Shown piece by piece: positions 44,936 through 54,775 of a DNA stretch of 64,000 nucleotides (the stretch's first letter is position 1; the number at the start of each line of letters is the position of its first letter). This DNA comes from Streptococcus mitis NCTC 12261 (GTDB lineage: Bacteria; Bacillota; Bacilli; Lactobacillales; Streptococcaceae): assembly GCF_000148585.2 (NCBI RefSeq), contig NZ_CP028414.1, forward strand, positions 1,355,501-1,419,500, read 5' to 3'. The notes below the pieces were generated by a model that saw only the letters and a list, made by a program, of their open reading frames with translations, was not told the DNA's origin and ran no database searches. A program made the position numbers and the translations under genes.

Positions 44936-45406
44936 CTACTCCTTTATTTCTAATAGTTTATTTAGTTCTGACGATAAACATTTGACTAATCTTTTAATCT
45001 CATCCGGTTTTGCTTGGCAGGTTTCTGAGGTCATTTCTTCAAAGGGAACCCACCAGACTGGCCCACGCCCCTTGAGACCGTGACCATTCATATCATCTGT
45101 TCGTCTAGGAAACAGATGCCAATGAAGATGAGCATCACCATTTCCTAGCAGTTCGATATTCATTTTTTCAGCAACAAAGGCCTTAGCAACTGCCTCTTGA
45201 ACCACACTCATTTCTTCCAGAAAACGGAGTTTCGTTTCCTTTTTCAAATGGTGCAATTCGGTAACGTGTTCCTTAGCTAGAAAGAGGCTATAGCCTGCAA
45301 AATACTGGTGGTCTCCGATTACAAGGTAGCCTGTTTCCAACTCTCTTACAAAGTAAGGATTTTTCCCAGCTTTGATGAGGTCAATTCTCTGACATATAAG
45401 GCACAT
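44936..45406 (-). CDS. HIT family hydrolase
   Basis: 156 aa. The triad is HLHWHLFPRR (HxHxH). The N-terminus has CxxC (MCLICQRIDL), as in some zinc-binding HIT proteins. It likely hydrolyses a nucleotide substrate. It ends 2 bp before ldcB and starts 1 bp after the M42 peptidase gene. Confidence 0.88.
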   Translation of the reverse strand: MCLICQRIDLIKAGKNPYFVRELETGYLVIGDHQYFAGYSLFLAKEHVTELHHLKKETKLRFLEEMSVVQEAVAKAFVAEKMNIELLGNGDAHLHWHLFPRRTDDMNGHGLKGRGPVWWVPFEEMTSETCQAKPDEIKRLVKCLSSELNKLLEIKE

Positions 45407-45407
45407 A

Positions 45408-46445
45408 TTAATTTACCAAATTGCTCTTAAGGTAAGCATCAACCATACGCTCTGTTGCGACTACTGAGTCAATATGAGTACGCTCATAAGAATGACTAGA
45501 CTCGATACCAGCACCGAGAAGGGCGTGTTTGACTTCTGCACCTGCAGACATAGCCGCTGAAGCGTCCGAACCATAAAATGGATAGATATCCAGCTTAAAT
45601 GGGATATCTTGTTCTTTCGCCAAGGTCACCAAGTGTTGACGGAAGTCATAGTGATAAGGACCTGATGCATCCTTGACACAGATAGATACTGTATACTCAT
45701 CTGTTTGCTGGTCATCTCCCATAGCCCCCATATCCACAGCCAGATACTCTACTACCTGAGCAGGAATGTTAGAGTTGGCACCGTGTCCCACTTCTTCAAA
45801 GACTGAAAAAGCAAAATGGGTTGTTACTGGCAATTCAATCTTCTCTTCCTTATAAATGCGAAGGAGATTGAGCAAAATCGCTGCGCTGACCTTGTCATCC
45901 AAATGACGAGATTTGATAAAACCTGTCTCTGTCACGACAGTTCGTGGGTCAAAACTGATAAAATCACCGACCTCAATGCCAAGAGCACGAGTTTCTTTTT
46001 CATTGGTTACTTTGGCGTCCAAACGCACTTCCATATTGTCTTGAGTGCGTTCTGCAGTTCCTGCATCCTTGTAGACATGACAAGAAGTTTGGTGGATGAG
46101 GATGGTTCCTGATACCTTTTGACCTGTGCTAGCCACATGAACGGTACAGTTTTCACCTTCAATCATGTTCCAAGGAAAGCCACCGATACGATCCAGTTTG
46201 AGACGGCCGTCTGGTTTGACAGCACGGACAATAGCACCCAGCGTATCTACATGAGCAGTCACATAGCGATGCTCTTCATCATTTTGACCTTTGATGGTCA
46301 CATTGACACCGCCCTTAGCTGTGCGAACCGGCTGGTAACCAAAACCTTCTAGAGTCTTGACTAAATAGTCCGAAATCTCCCGAGTGAAGCCCGTTGGCGA
46401 CGCAATGGCTGTTAGTTCTTTGATATATTCTACTGTTTGATTCAT
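45408..46445 (-). CDS. pepA: M42 family glutamyl aminopeptidase
   Basis: 345 aa. Metal and catalytic motifs: TAHVDTLG (about 64-71), SRHLDDKVSA (about 179-188), EEVGHGAN (about 217-224) and the DMGAMGDDQQ block. M42 enzymes form dodecameric cytosolic aminopeptidases; PepA of streptococci prefers N-terminal Glu/Asp. It begins the M42-HIT-ldcB run. Confidence 0.9.
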   Translation of the reverse strand: MNQTVEYIKELTAIASPTGFTREISDYLVKTLEGFGYQPVRTAKGGVNVTIKGQNDEEHRYVTAHVDTLGAIVRAVKPDGRLKLDRIGGFPWNMIEGENCTVHVASTGQKVSGTILIHQTSCHVYKDAGTAERTQDNMEVRLDAKVTNEKETRALGIEVGDFISFDPRTVVTETGFIKSRHLDDKVSAAILLNLLRIYKEEKIELPVTTHFAFSVFEEVGHGANSNIPAQVVEYLAVDMGAMGDDQQTDEYTVSICVKDASGPYHYDFRQHLVTLAKEQDIPFKLDIYPFYGSDASAAMSAGAEVKHALLGAGIESSHSYERTHIDSVVATERMVDAYLKSNLVN

Positions 46446-46499
46446 TTCTTCACCTCTTTTGCTACCTATTATAACACATTTATCATCGGATAAAAAAAG

Positions 46500-46537
46500 A
46501 AAATCACTCCTGTAGACTTGGCTACAAAAGTGATTTT
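46500..46537 (-). terminator. brnQ terminator
   Basis: AAATCACT pairs with AGTGATTT with an inner TGTAG/CTACA stem; T-run on the minus strand. Confidence 0.85.
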
Positions 46538-46542
46538 AATGA

Positions 46543-47868
46543 TTATTCCATTTCAAAAACATCGCTTTCTTGCTTGTTTGGTAGAACCAACGAGAGCAAG
46601 ATTCCGACAATGGCAGGTACTAACCATGGGAGTGATGCCTTGGCAAAAGGAAGAGCGTTGACAAGGTTTGCAAGAAACTCAACCTTAAATGAGCTTCCTA
46701 ATACGCTTGCAATGGCAATAGCTGTAACGACTGCAATTGTCAACTGCATACCTGGTTTTGAAAGAGCTACAAATTTGTTGACAATGACAATCATAACGAT
46801 GGCAATGGTGATTGGGTACAAGATAACCAGTACAGGGATTGAGTACTTGATAATCGCATCAAGACCCAAGTTAGCAATAGCAAATCCAATCAAGGTAAAG
46901 GCTGTAGCATAAACCTTATAGCTGATTTGTGGGAAGCGCTCATTAAAGAACTCAGCTGTAGACACAATCAAACCAACTGTTGTTGTGAAGCAGGTTACAG
47001 TAACCATAGCTGCAAGGAAGAGTTGAGCTGTTGAGCCAAAGATTTCTTGAGTCGCTTGTGACAAGATGTAAACACCAGGTGTTCCACCCTTCATCGCTTC
47101 AGCTGGTACTGGGAAATGATTTCCAAGGAAACCTAAACCGATGTAAAGAGCGCTGAAGGCAAGGGCAACAACGATACCAACAACCCAAATAGTCGAAATG
47201 TATTCTTTCTTACTTGAGAAGCCAAGTTGTTTCAAGGTTTGAACTGCGATTACACTAAAGGCAACTGAGGCAAGAGCATCCAAGGTATTGTAACCTTCTA
47301 GGAAACCTGTCCCAAAGGCAGAAGCTTGATAAGCAGCTGAAGCAGCTTGAGGACTTGTTCCACCGTATTTGAAAGCTCCTAAAACAACTAAGATAACAAT
47401 CAAAATCGCAAAGACTGGCGTTAAAATACGGCCAATACGGTCTAAGATTTTTGATGGATTAAGCGAGATTAAATAGGCTGCTGCAAAATACAGAACTGTA
47501 AAGACAATCAAACCAAGACCTTTATTTGCATCCGACAAAAGGGGGCTAATCCCTACTTCGTAAGCTGTTGTAGCTGTACGTGGGATAGCAAAGAATGGAC
47601 CGATTGACAAGTAAAGAACTGAGAGGTAAAGAGTCGCAAACCAAGGCGCTATCTTTGTTGAAATCTCGTAGATATATCCTTTAGGATTTAGCGTTCCAAT
47701 AATAAGAGTCAAGACGGCGATACCGACACCTGAAAAGACAAAACCTGCGATGGCAGGAAGAAAATGTTCTCCAGATAGTGCACCTAGAGAAGGCGGAAAA
47801 ATCAAGTTCCCCGCACCAAAAAATATTCCAAACAGGAGTAAACCTGTTAGGGCACCTTTTTTAGCCAT
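46543..47868 (-). CDS. brnQ: Branched-chain amino acid transporter BrnQ
   Basis: 441 aa from the ATG at 47868 (MAKKGALTG), with AAGGAG 6 nt upstream; the ATG at 47883 lies in that ribosome site. Twelve membrane helices and the family signature FFGAGNLIFPPSLG (about 17-30). It is a sodium- or proton-coupled importer of Leu, Ile and Val. Confidence 0.93.
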   Translation of the reverse strand: MAKKGALTGLLLFGIFFGAGNLIFPPSLGALSGEHFLPAIAGFVFSGVGIAVLTLIIGTLNPKGYIYEISTKIAPWFATLYLSVLYLSIGPFFAIPRTATTAYEVGISPLLSDANKGLGLIVFTVLYFAAAYLISLNPSKILDRIGRILTPVFAILIVILVVLGAFKYGGTSPQAASAAYQASAFGTGFLEGYNTLDALASVAFSVIAVQTLKQLGFSSKKEYISTIWVVGIVVALAFSALYIGLGFLGNHFPVPAEAMKGGTPGVYILSQATQEIFGSTAQLFLAAMVTVTCFTTTVGLIVSTAEFFNERFPQISYKVYATAFTLIGFAIANLGLDAIIKYSIPVLVILYPITIAIVMIVIVNKFVALSKPGMQLTIAVVTAIAIASVLGSSFKVEFLANLVNALPFAKASLPWLVPAIVGILLSLVLPNKQESDVFEME

Positions 47869-47996
47869 GAAAATCTCCTTCATATTTATAAAATACTGAC
47901 CTAGTATATCATGAATAGGAGTATGAAAAAAGCTTCACGAAGTAAATATTGAATGTTTTCAAGATTCTTAAAAATGAGAATTGTCTAAAAATAAAA

Positions 47997-48026
47997 TCCC
48001 CTACCCAGTCCACGCCAAGTAGGAGA
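47997..48026 (-). terminator. Terminator of the rhodanese gene
   Basis: TCCCCTAC pairs with GTAGGAGA with one mismatch, loop of 14 nt; TTTTATTTTT follows on the minus strand. Confidence 0.8.
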
Positions 48027-48038
48027 AAATTCTAATGT

Positions 48039-48326
48039 CTAAAGTTCTTCAAAGGCTAACATGCCACCCTGTACATTGATAACCTCATAACCTTGTTCTG
48101 ATAGGAATTGGCAAGCACGCGCCGATCTCATTCCAGATTTACAAATAACATAATGTAACTGGTCCTTGTCCAATTGATCATAAGTATCAGCTAATTGACT
48201 CAGAGGAAGATTCTGAGCACCTTCTAAATGAAGAGCTTCAAACTCATCCACTTCTCTCACGTCCACTAAAGAAAGTTGGTCATTTTGGTAAAGCTGGTAA
48301 AATGCGTCAAAGGAAATTTCTTTCAT
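48039..48326 (-). CDS. Single-domain rhodanese-like protein
   Basis: 95 aa, one domain. LVDVREVDEFEALHLEGAQNLPL and the active-site loop CKSGMRSA (Cys about 65). It probably carries sulfane sulfur between partners. Its AGGAG ribosome site lies directly against a BOX end, so the BOX sits in its leader. Confidence 0.9.
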   Translation of the reverse strand: MKEISFDAFYQLYQNDQLSLVDVREVDEFEALHLEGAQNLPLSQLADTYDQLDKDQLHYVICKSGMRSARACQFLSEQGYEVINVQGGMLAFEEL

Positions 48327-48337
48327 TCTTTTTCTCC

Positions 48338-48445
48338 TAATACTCTTCGAAAATCAAATTCAAACCACGTCAGCGTCGCCTTACCGTACTCAAGTACAGC
48401 CTGCGGCTAGCTTCCTAGTTTGCTCTTTGATTTTCATTGACTATA
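48338..48445. repeat. BOX element, 108 bp, opposite orientation
   Basis: From TAATACTCTTCGAAAATC to TTTTCATTGACTATA; no boxB. It fills the gap between the UDG-like gene and the rhodanese ribosome site. The right end carries TAG in place of the usual TAC, and that TAG (48441-48443) is the stop codon of the UDG-like gene. Confidence 0.9.
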
Positions 48446-49019
48446 AAATAGTTTTAATTCTTTTTTTCAAATCTGGCACCACTTCTGCCTCAAACCAAGG
48501 ATTTTTGGCCATCCAGATTTGATTTCTAGGCGAGGGGTGAACTAATGGAAAATAGGTTGGCAAGTAGTTCTGGTAATGTTTTACCCGTTCTGTCACTTTG
48601 CCACTGACTTTCTCCTGTAAATAGTAGGCTTGGGCATATTGGCCAATCAAGAGGGTCAATTGGATATCTGGTAATTCTTGCAAGAGCTGTGGATGCCATT
48701 TTTCTGCAAAATCTGCTCTCGGTGGTAAGTCTCCTGACTTGCCATGTCCTGGAAAGTAGAAATCCATAGGCAGAACAGCAAAATATCCTGAATTGTAAAA
48801 GGTATCTTCATCCACACCTAGCCAGTCTCTCAGGCGGTCACCACTCTTATCTTTCCAATAAAGTCCTGCTTCTTGGGTTTTAAGCCCCGGTGCCTGACCG
48901 ATGATATTGATGCGAGCAGTCTTTGGTGCTGCAAAGAGAGGCTCAATGCCACGCTCTGTATAGGTAGCATTCTGCGGATCTGCCATAATAGCCTGCTTGA
49001 TTTTTTCAATTTGAGACAT
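48441..49019 (-). CDS. Uracil-DNA glycosylase family protein
   Basis: 192 aa. IIGQAPGLKTQEAGLYWKDKSGDRLRDWLG (about 38-67) and VHPSPRN (about 160-166) match the UDG superfamily water-activating and DNA-binding motifs. It is not family 1 Ung. The likely role is removal of damaged bases; the substrate is unknown. Confidence 0.85.
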   Translation of the reverse strand: MSQIEKIKQAIMADPQNATYTERGIEPLFAAPKTARINIIGQAPGLKTQEAGLYWKDKSGDRLRDWLGVDEDTFYNSGYFAVLPMDFYFPGHGKSGDLPPRADFAEKWHPQLLQELPDIQLTLLIGQYAQAYYLQEKVSGKVTERVKHYQNYLPTYFPLVHPSPRNQIWMAKNPWFEAEVVPDLKKRIKTIL

Positions 49020-49072
49020 CTACTCTCCCTCCAAAAAGAAGTCTAAGCATACAATCTCAGACTTCTATCGTT

Positions 49073-50473
49073 TTATTTGATCAATTCGTAAATAGCTTCG
49101 GCATAGATTGCTGCTGCTCGGAAGAGATCATCCAAGGCGATAAATTCATTAGCTTGGTGCATGGTGTCAATTGAGTCTGGGAACATAGCACCGTAGGCAA
49201 CACCGCGTTCTAGCAAACGACCAAAGGTTCCACCACCGATGACTTGCTCGTGACCTTTAAGACCAGTTTGTTTTTCATAGACATTCAACAAGGTTTGGAC
49301 AAGTGGATCTTCCATTGGCACATAGTGAGGCGTGTGACCGTGTTCAGAAAGGCTAACAGAAGCAACTGGCAAGTTTTCAAGGATTGACTTGATTTGCTCT
49401 GGGCTTGTTCCTTTTGGATAGCGGATATTAAGGGCAATGGTATTATCAGCGCTTGTTTCATCAAAGCGGAAGACGCCAGCATTCATAGAAAGGGCACCCA
49501 TCTTTTCATCCACATGGGCAATCTTGAGACTTTCACCCTCATGATCATTCAAGAGAATCTTACCAGCGATGTCAAGGTAGTCTTTGGCTGGACCAGCAAA
49601 GTCAAACTGGCTAAGGAAGAGGGCTAGGTAAGTCGCACCATTGACACCTGAAGCAGGCATAGCACCATGCGCTGATTTACCAATGATGGTAACCTTGTAC
49701 TGACCGTTTTCTTCTTGAATTTCTCCTCTGAGTTTGTGTTCTGCAACAAAAGTATCTAGTTTCCCTTGCAAGTCAGCCAAATCACCTGAAACGACTGCTG
49801 TTGCTGATTCTGGTACCATGTTTTCACGCAAACCACCTGTAAAGCTGTGAAGACGGGCAGCACCCGCATTTTCACCTGCAAAGTGGAGGTATTCCGTGAT
49901 ATTTCCTTTTTCACCATTGATGATAGGGAATTCAGCGTCTGGAGAGAAACCAAAGTCTGGTTTTGCAAGTCCTACGTGCTCGAAATAGTAGTCCATGTCT
50001 GCCCAACCTGATTCTTCATCTGTTCCAACGATGAAACGAACTTTCTTAGAAGTTGGAAGTCCCAATTCTTTGATGATTTTCAAACCATAGTAACAAGCTG
50101 TTGTAGGTCCCTTGTCATCTGAAGCCCCACGCGCATAGAGACGACCATCTTTGATAGTTGGTGTGTAAGGGTCTGTGTCCCAACCGCTACCAGCTGGCAC
50201 CACGTCCATGTGGGCAAAGATTCCGAGAACTTCTTCGCCATCACCAAACTCAAAATGTCCTGCGTAGTTATCAACATTTTTAGTTGGGTAGCCATCGCGG
50301 TCTGCGATTTCAAGGAATTTTTCCAAGGCTTTTACCGGCCCAGGTCCAAATGGATGCTCAGCATCAACCTTGCTATCATCACGTTCTGAGTTGATTTCCA
50401 AAAGGCTAAACAAGTCAGCCAAGAGGGCTTCTTTGCGTTTTTCTACTTCTGCTGTAAAATCAATTGCTGTCAT
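49073..50473 (-). CDS. pepV: Dipeptidase PepV
   Basis: 466 aa from the ATG at 50473 (MTAIDFTAEVEK), after AGGAAGAAG; twelve upstream codons of the longer frame are that purine tract. M20 family motifs: HMDVVPAG (about 86-93), SDDKGP (about 117-122) and DEESGWAD (about 151-158). It cleaves dipeptides in the cytosol, the last step of peptide use. Confidence 0.94.
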   Translation of the reverse strand: MTAIDFTAEVEKRKEALLADLFSLLEINSERDDSKVDAEHPFGPGPVKALEKFLEIADRDGYPTKNVDNYAGHFEFGDGEEVLGIFAHMDVVPAGSGWDTDPYTPTIKDGRLYARGASDDKGPTTACYYGLKIIKELGLPTSKKVRFIVGTDEESGWADMDYYFEHVGLAKPDFGFSPDAEFPIINGEKGNITEYLHFAGENAGAARLHSFTGGLRENMVPESATAVVSGDLADLQGKLDTFVAEHKLRGEIQEENGQYKVTIIGKSAHGAMPASGVNGATYLALFLSQFDFAGPAKDYLDIAGKILLNDHEGESLKIAHVDEKMGALSMNAGVFRFDETSADNTIALNIRYPKGTSPEQIKSILENLPVASVSLSEHGHTPHYVPMEDPLVQTLLNVYEKQTGLKGHEQVIGGGTFGRLLERGVAYGAMFPDSIDTMHQANEFIALDDLFRAAAIYAEAIYELIK

Positions 50474-50486
50474 TTTTTTCTTCTTC

Positions 50487-51092
50487 CTATCTTTTCTCGA
50501 TGATTTCATCTACTGGCAAGCGGTAGCTTGGTTCCAATTTTTCGTCTGTGTAACCCACTGTAATCAAAAGTTCTGGGCGGAAACGGTCTTCAATTTCCAA
50601 AACCTCATTGACTTTTGATTTGTCAAATCCAAGGATCAAATTTGATCCGATTCCTTGGTCTGTAAGAGCCAAAACCAAGTTCATAGCAACCAAACCTGCA
50701 TTGAGAGCTAGGTAGTCGCTGACTTGTTGTTCATTGTAGCGGGCAAATTCAGCAGGCAAATTCTTCATAAAATATTGAAGTTGCTCTTCTGAGAAATTGT
50801 TAGCACCACCAACTCGGGCAATCTTACGAGCACGTTTAGCCAAATCTGTGTCTGTAAACAAGGCAATAGTTACAGGCGCTGATGATACCTGTTCATAGTT
50901 TGAACCGTAAGCCAATTTTGCTAGTTCGGCATTTTTCTCACGTACCACCACAAATTTCCAAGGCTGGCTGTTGTGGGCACTTGGTGCCAAGGTTGCAATT
51001 TCGATAGCCGTACGCACATCCTTAGGATCAACTGGCTTATCAGTGAAATGCTTAGTCGCATGACGTTTTTTATTTAATTCAAGAAATTTCAT
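50487..51092 (-). CDS. Nitroreductase family FMN oxidoreductase
   Basis: 201 aa. FMN-binding start MKFLELNKKRHATKHF, the conserved APSAHNSQPWKFVVV (about 36-50) and GLVAMNLVLALTDQGIGSNLI (about 132-152). NAD(P)H-dependent; the physiological substrate is unknown. It lies 13 bp upstream of pepV and has its own TAGAAT promoter region. Confidence 0.9.
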   Translation of the reverse strand: MKFLELNKKRHATKHFTDKPVDPKDVRTAIEIATLAPSAHNSQPWKFVVVREKNAELAKLAYGSNYEQVSSAPVTIALFTDTDLAKRARKIARVGGANNFSEEQLQYFMKNLPAEFARYNEQQVSDYLALNAGLVAMNLVLALTDQGIGSNLILGFDKSKVNEVLEIEDRFRPELLITVGYTDEKLEPSYRLPVDEIIEKR

Positions 51093-51265
51093 AATCGATT
51101 TCCTTTTCTAATTCTACTGCTTCCATTCTACCATAATTTGAAAGAGCTTGCAGAGATTTTTCGTAGAAACAAACTGGAACAAGGATAAGCAACCGAATGA
51201 AGAAAACCATTTAAATCAGGAATCCCCTCATCCAGTTCCAATTAATTTTCAGCTGCTTAAAGAAA

Positions 51266-52120
51266 CTAGTCCATCTTATATTCTGACTTTATAGCCTCCA
51301 AGAAATTCTTCACATCCTCTACATACCCATGCTTTTCTATTAAATTGGCTAAGAGTTTCAGATTGTGCCCCTGATAGTTGTCTTCTCGTCGTAGCTCTTC
51401 ATACATTTCGATAAAAGGAAGCCCCTTGAATTTGGCCAACTCCAACTCCGCTTCATAGTCATAAGCGACTTTACGAAATAGGATATTTACCAATTCCCCA
51501 TCTTCAACTTCTATCACGGCATACTGGGCACGGTGATTTTTTAACGCCTCCCAATTAAAATAGGGCATGCCAATCGACCCTGGATTGATGATTTGTTGCC
51601 CTTGACTGCCGTAACGAAGCAACTGCTTGTGGACATGACCATAGACTGCCACGTCCGTTTCCTCATCTAGCAGTTGGTCAAATTTTTCTGTATCATTCCC
51701 AACCAACAAGTCACCCCCATAATTTTTGTCAGGTAAATTATGAGAGATAGAAAAGCGCAACCCAGCAACCTCTTTCTTTTCCAGCAAAGGCAAGCTTCGT
51801 AACCAGACAATCGTTGCAGGATCCATTCGCTCCATCAAAAACTGGGTCATTCGCATTGACTGGATTTCTTGTGGATGTTCCAAACCATATTCACCATCCA
51901 AGGCCTCAAGGACACAATCATCCCAATTGCCTCGAACACTGGCTGTGATAGGAAGGTCCTTTAGCAGGGCTACCAAGTCACTTGCACCTGGACCGGGAAG
52001 AAAAATATCTCCCAGAAGCCAGTATTCACTGACTCCTTGATTTTTAGCATCTGCAATCACTGCTTCTAAAGCCGTCGCATTTCCATGAATATCTGATAAA
52101 ATTGCGATTTTATGTTTCAT
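51266..52120 (-). CDS. Metallophosphoesterase
   Basis: 284 aa. The full two-metal motif series is present: LSDIHGN (8-14), LGDIF (about 35-39), VRGNWDD (about 62-68), ISHN and YGHVHKQ (about 161-167). It resembles YfcE/YmdB-like enzymes; the substrate is unknown. Its start overlaps the uvrC end by 11 nt, so it is probably translated from the uvrC transcript. Confidence 0.88.
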   Translation of the reverse strand: MKHKIAILSDIHGNATALEAVIADAKNQGVSEYWLLGDIFLPGPGASDLVALLKDLPITASVRGNWDDCVLEALDGEYGLEHPQEIQSMRMTQFLMERMDPATIVWLRSLPLLEKKEVAGLRFSISHNLPDKNYGGDLLVGNDTEKFDQLLDEETDVAVYGHVHKQLLRYGSQGQQIINPGSIGMPYFNWEALKNHRAQYAVIEVEDGELVNILFRKVAYDYEAELELAKFKGLPFIEMYEELRREDNYQGHNLKLLANLIEKHGYVEDVKNFLEAIKSEYKMD

Positions 52121-53957
52121 TGTGGTTTCCTTCCGTTTGGTAATCTACTCTTTCTTCCGCCACTTGAGCTAATTCCACTGCTTCCTGCGGGTTCAACTTC
52201 CTCTGCACAGCCTCTGCAACAGCTCTAGGTACTCCAACATCGACAATCTCATCCACACTGGCTTCCTTGATTTTTGTTAGAGACTTGAAATGCTTCATGA
52301 GATTCTGCTTGCGTTTAGGTCCCAGCCCTTCAATTCCATCCAGTTGTGATGAAAAAGAATTTTTCGAGCGCAGTTGGCGATGGAAAGTTATAGCAAAGCG
52401 GTGGACCTCATCTTGTATACGTTGGAGGAGGAAAAATTCCTGAGAATTGCGAGATAACTCCACCACCTCAAGCGGATCTCCAAAGAGCAATTCATGGGTT
52501 TGGTGCTTATCATTCTTTTGCAGACCTGCAATGGGAATATCCAAGCCCAGCTCCTCTTGAATGACTTGCTTGGCAATATTGACTTGACCTTGTCCCCCAT
52601 CAATCACAATCAAATCTGGAGGAGTCAAACCGTCACGCTGTACTCGACCATAGCGCCTGCGAATGACCTCTCGCATACTAGCATAGTCGTCTGGCCCGAC
52701 GACAGTCTTGATTTTATACTTACGGTAATCCTTCTTACTAGGTTTTCCGTTGACAAAGACCACCATGGCTGAAACAGGACTAGTTCCCATGATGTTGGAG
52801 TTATCGAAGGACTCGATGCGAACTGGGGTGGGAATTTGGAGCAAACGACCTAGATTTTCAATAGCTCCTTGGGTCTTTTCGACAGATTTTTCTAACAAAT
52901 TGAACTTCTGCTCTAGACTGACTCGAGCATTCTTTATAGCCAAATTGACTAGTTGCTTTTTCTCTCCACGCTGGGGTTTGAGAATCTTGGTATCCACCAA
53001 GACCTTGACAGCTTCTTCGTCAATATCCTGCGGAATCAGCACCTCATTGGGAACTAGATGAGATTTTTCTTGATAGAATTGTCCTACATAGGTTAGAAAA
53101 TCCTCATCCGGATCATTGTAGTAGGGGAATAGATTGACGTCACGTTCAATGAGTTTTCCCTGACGGACAAAGAAAACCTGCACACACATCCAACCCTTGT
53201 CCACATAGTAGCCAAAGACATCACGATTCTGGAGATCCTTAGCCATGACCCGTTGCTTGGTTCGAAGCGTTCCAATAGCCTGAATCAGGTCACGGTATTC
53301 TGCCGCACGTTCAAACTCCATAGACTGGGCTGCCGTTGCCATTTTGCCCTTGAGGTCATCAATGATTTTGTCATCCTGCCCTTTTAGGAAATCAGAAACC
53401 TCCTGAGCCATAGACTTGAAGTAGGACTCATCCTTCTTACAGATAGTGTGGGCCATGCATTGGCCGATATGGTAGTAAAAACAGACCTTATACGGTGGAT
53501 TGGTACACTTTCTAAAAGGGAAAATTCGATCCAGCAGCCGCTTGATTTCATTGGCTGCCCCCACATCTGGATAAGGTCCAAAGTAGAGACCGCCGTCCTT
53601 CTTGACCTGACGGGTGATAATTAAACGAGGATAGCGCTCATTAGTGATTTTGATGAAAGGATAAGACTTATCATCCTTGAGCATGATATTGTATTTAGGC
53701 TTATTTTCCTTGATCAGATTAATTTCTAGGAGAAGTGCCTCAATATTAGACTCCGTAACAATAAATTCAAAATCTACAATTTCAGACACCAGAGCTTCCG
53801 TCTTGGTATCATGACTTCCACGAAAATAGGACCGCACGCGGTTACGCAGATTTTTAGCCTTTCCTACATAGATAATGGTACCGTTTTTATCCTTGTGAAT
53901 GTAACAACCAGGGCTGGTCGGCAAGAGCTCTAGTTTTGATTTAATCAAGTTGTTCAT
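52110..53957 (-). CDS. uvrC: Excinuclease ABC subunit C
   Basis: 615 aa. GIY-YIG nuclease ([30 protein letters not shown], about 15-44). A UVR motif lies at about 205-225, followed by the RNase H-like second nuclease (SFDNSN...DGGQGQ) and C-terminal helix-hairpin-helix. It makes both incisions in nucleotide excision repair. No Shine-Dalgarno precedes the ATG. A TGC-TATAAT extended -10 ends 6 nt before it, so the message may be leaderless. Confidence 0.96.
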   Translation of the reverse strand: MNNLIKSKLELLPTSPGCYIHKDKNGTIIYVGKAKNLRNRVRSYFRGSHDTKTEALVSEIVDFEFIVTESNIEALLLEINLIKENKPKYNIMLKDDKSYPFIKITNERYPRLIITRQVKKDGGLYFGPYPDVGAANEIKRLLDRIFPFRKCTNPPYKVCFYYHIGQCMAHTICKKDESYFKSMAQEVSDFLKGQDDKIIDDLKGKMATAAQSMEFERAAEYRDLIQAIGTLRTKQRVMAKDLQNRDVFGYYVDKGWMCVQVFFVRQGKLIERDVNLFPYYNDPDEDFLTYVGQFYQEKSHLVPNEVLIPQDIDEEAVKVLVDTKILKPQRGEKKQLVNLAIKNARVSLEQKFNLLEKSVEKTQGAIENLGRLLQIPTPVRIESFDNSNIMGTSPVSAMVVFVNGKPSKKDYRKYKIKTVVGPDDYASMREVIRRRYGRVQRDGLTPPDLIVIDGGQGQVNIAKQVIQEELGLDIPIAGLQKNDKHQTHELLFGDPLEVVELSRNSQEFFLLQRIQDEVHRFAITFHRQLRSKNSFSSQLDGIEGLGPKRKQNLMKHFKSLTKIKEASVDEIVDVGVPRAVAEAVQRKLNPQEAVELAQVAEERVDYQTEGNHNET

Positions 53958-53963
53958 AATTCC

Positions 53964-53969
53964 ATTATA
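53964..53969 (-). promoter_or_regulatory. Extended -10 promoter of uvrC
   Basis: TGC-TATAAT on the minus strand, only 6 nt upstream of the ATG; the predicted start is at the ATG. The whole gap to the upstream gene is 38 bp and contains no terminator. Confidence 0.55.
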
Positions 53970-53995
53970 GCAAAAAAGTAGGGAAAGATTGTTCC

Positions 53996-54697
53996 CTACT
54001 CACTAGTCTCATATATTTTTCGAAGGTTTGCAACATCCTCTTCCTGGATACCATAAAAGGAACCCGCAGGTTGCATGACAGACTTCTCATCTGTATGGTC
54101 CAAGCCAATCGCATGACCCAACTCATGTTCTGCCGTATGGACAACGCGCTCATAGGAATAGCCATAGTCAGGATTGGACAGATAATAATGATTCAGACGC
54201 ACCGTTACAGACAAGAATTGTCCTGTTAAGAGATTGGTCTGACTTTCCGCCTCTCCTGCCACAGGAGTACCTCCGTCATTCATCTCCGTAGCCAAGATAT
54301 CTGCCTTGCTGGACTCGGTGACAATTTCAAAGTTAAAAGCACCCGTTTGATTCCAATTCTGAATCGCTTCTAAATAAGCTTCTTGAAAGCGTGAATCCAT
54401 CTGGGGATCCAAGTAAATACGAGCAGAGGCCTGTGGCCACCTTCCTTCAGAATGCTGGTGGCTATCTGTCTGGTTCAACTTAGGCAGTTGCCCTGTTTTT
54501 TCCCATCGGTCGATACTTTGTTGACCAATCTTGACTGACCGTTCTGCCTGCTTTAGCGCTCCTTGAAAATCCCCGTTCAGATAGCAGAGAAGTCCGAAAG
54601 CAAACGCACATAAGAGCACAACTATCCAAACCAGGCGCCAAAACAAACGCCACACAAAAGAAAAGAAAGCCCCTATCAAACAAAAAATCCAGCGCAT
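53996..54697 (-). CDS. Membrane-anchored or secreted matrixin-like zinc metalloprotease
   Basis: 233 aa from the ATG at 54697 (MRWIFCLIG), with GTGGAGAG upstream. A strongly hydrophobic, Trp-rich N-terminal helix (about 2-38) has no clear cleavage site and probably anchors it. The catalytic domain has [15 protein letters not shown], the long zinc motif HExxHxxGxxH (about 190-200). The Met-turn VMQP follows, as in matrixins. Targets are unknown. It lies upstream of uvrC on the same strand. Confidence 0.85.
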   Translation of the reverse strand: MRWIFCLIGAFFSFVWRLFWRLVWIVVLLCAFAFGLLCYLNGDFQGALKQAERSVKIGQQSIDRWEKTGQLPKLNQTDSHQHSEGRWPQASARIYLDPQMDSRFQEAYLEAIQNWNQTGAFNFEIVTESSKADILATEMNDGGTPVAGEAESQTNLLTGQFLSVTVRLNHYYLSNPDYGYSYERVVHTAEHELGHAIGLDHTDEKSVMQPAGSFYGIQEEDVANLRKIYETSE

Positions 54698-54775
54698 GTC
54701 TCTCCACCTTTCTAGCAAATAAAGACTATTTTACTAAATCAAGCTGAAAGAAAGCTAAATACTGGCTTTTTCATC

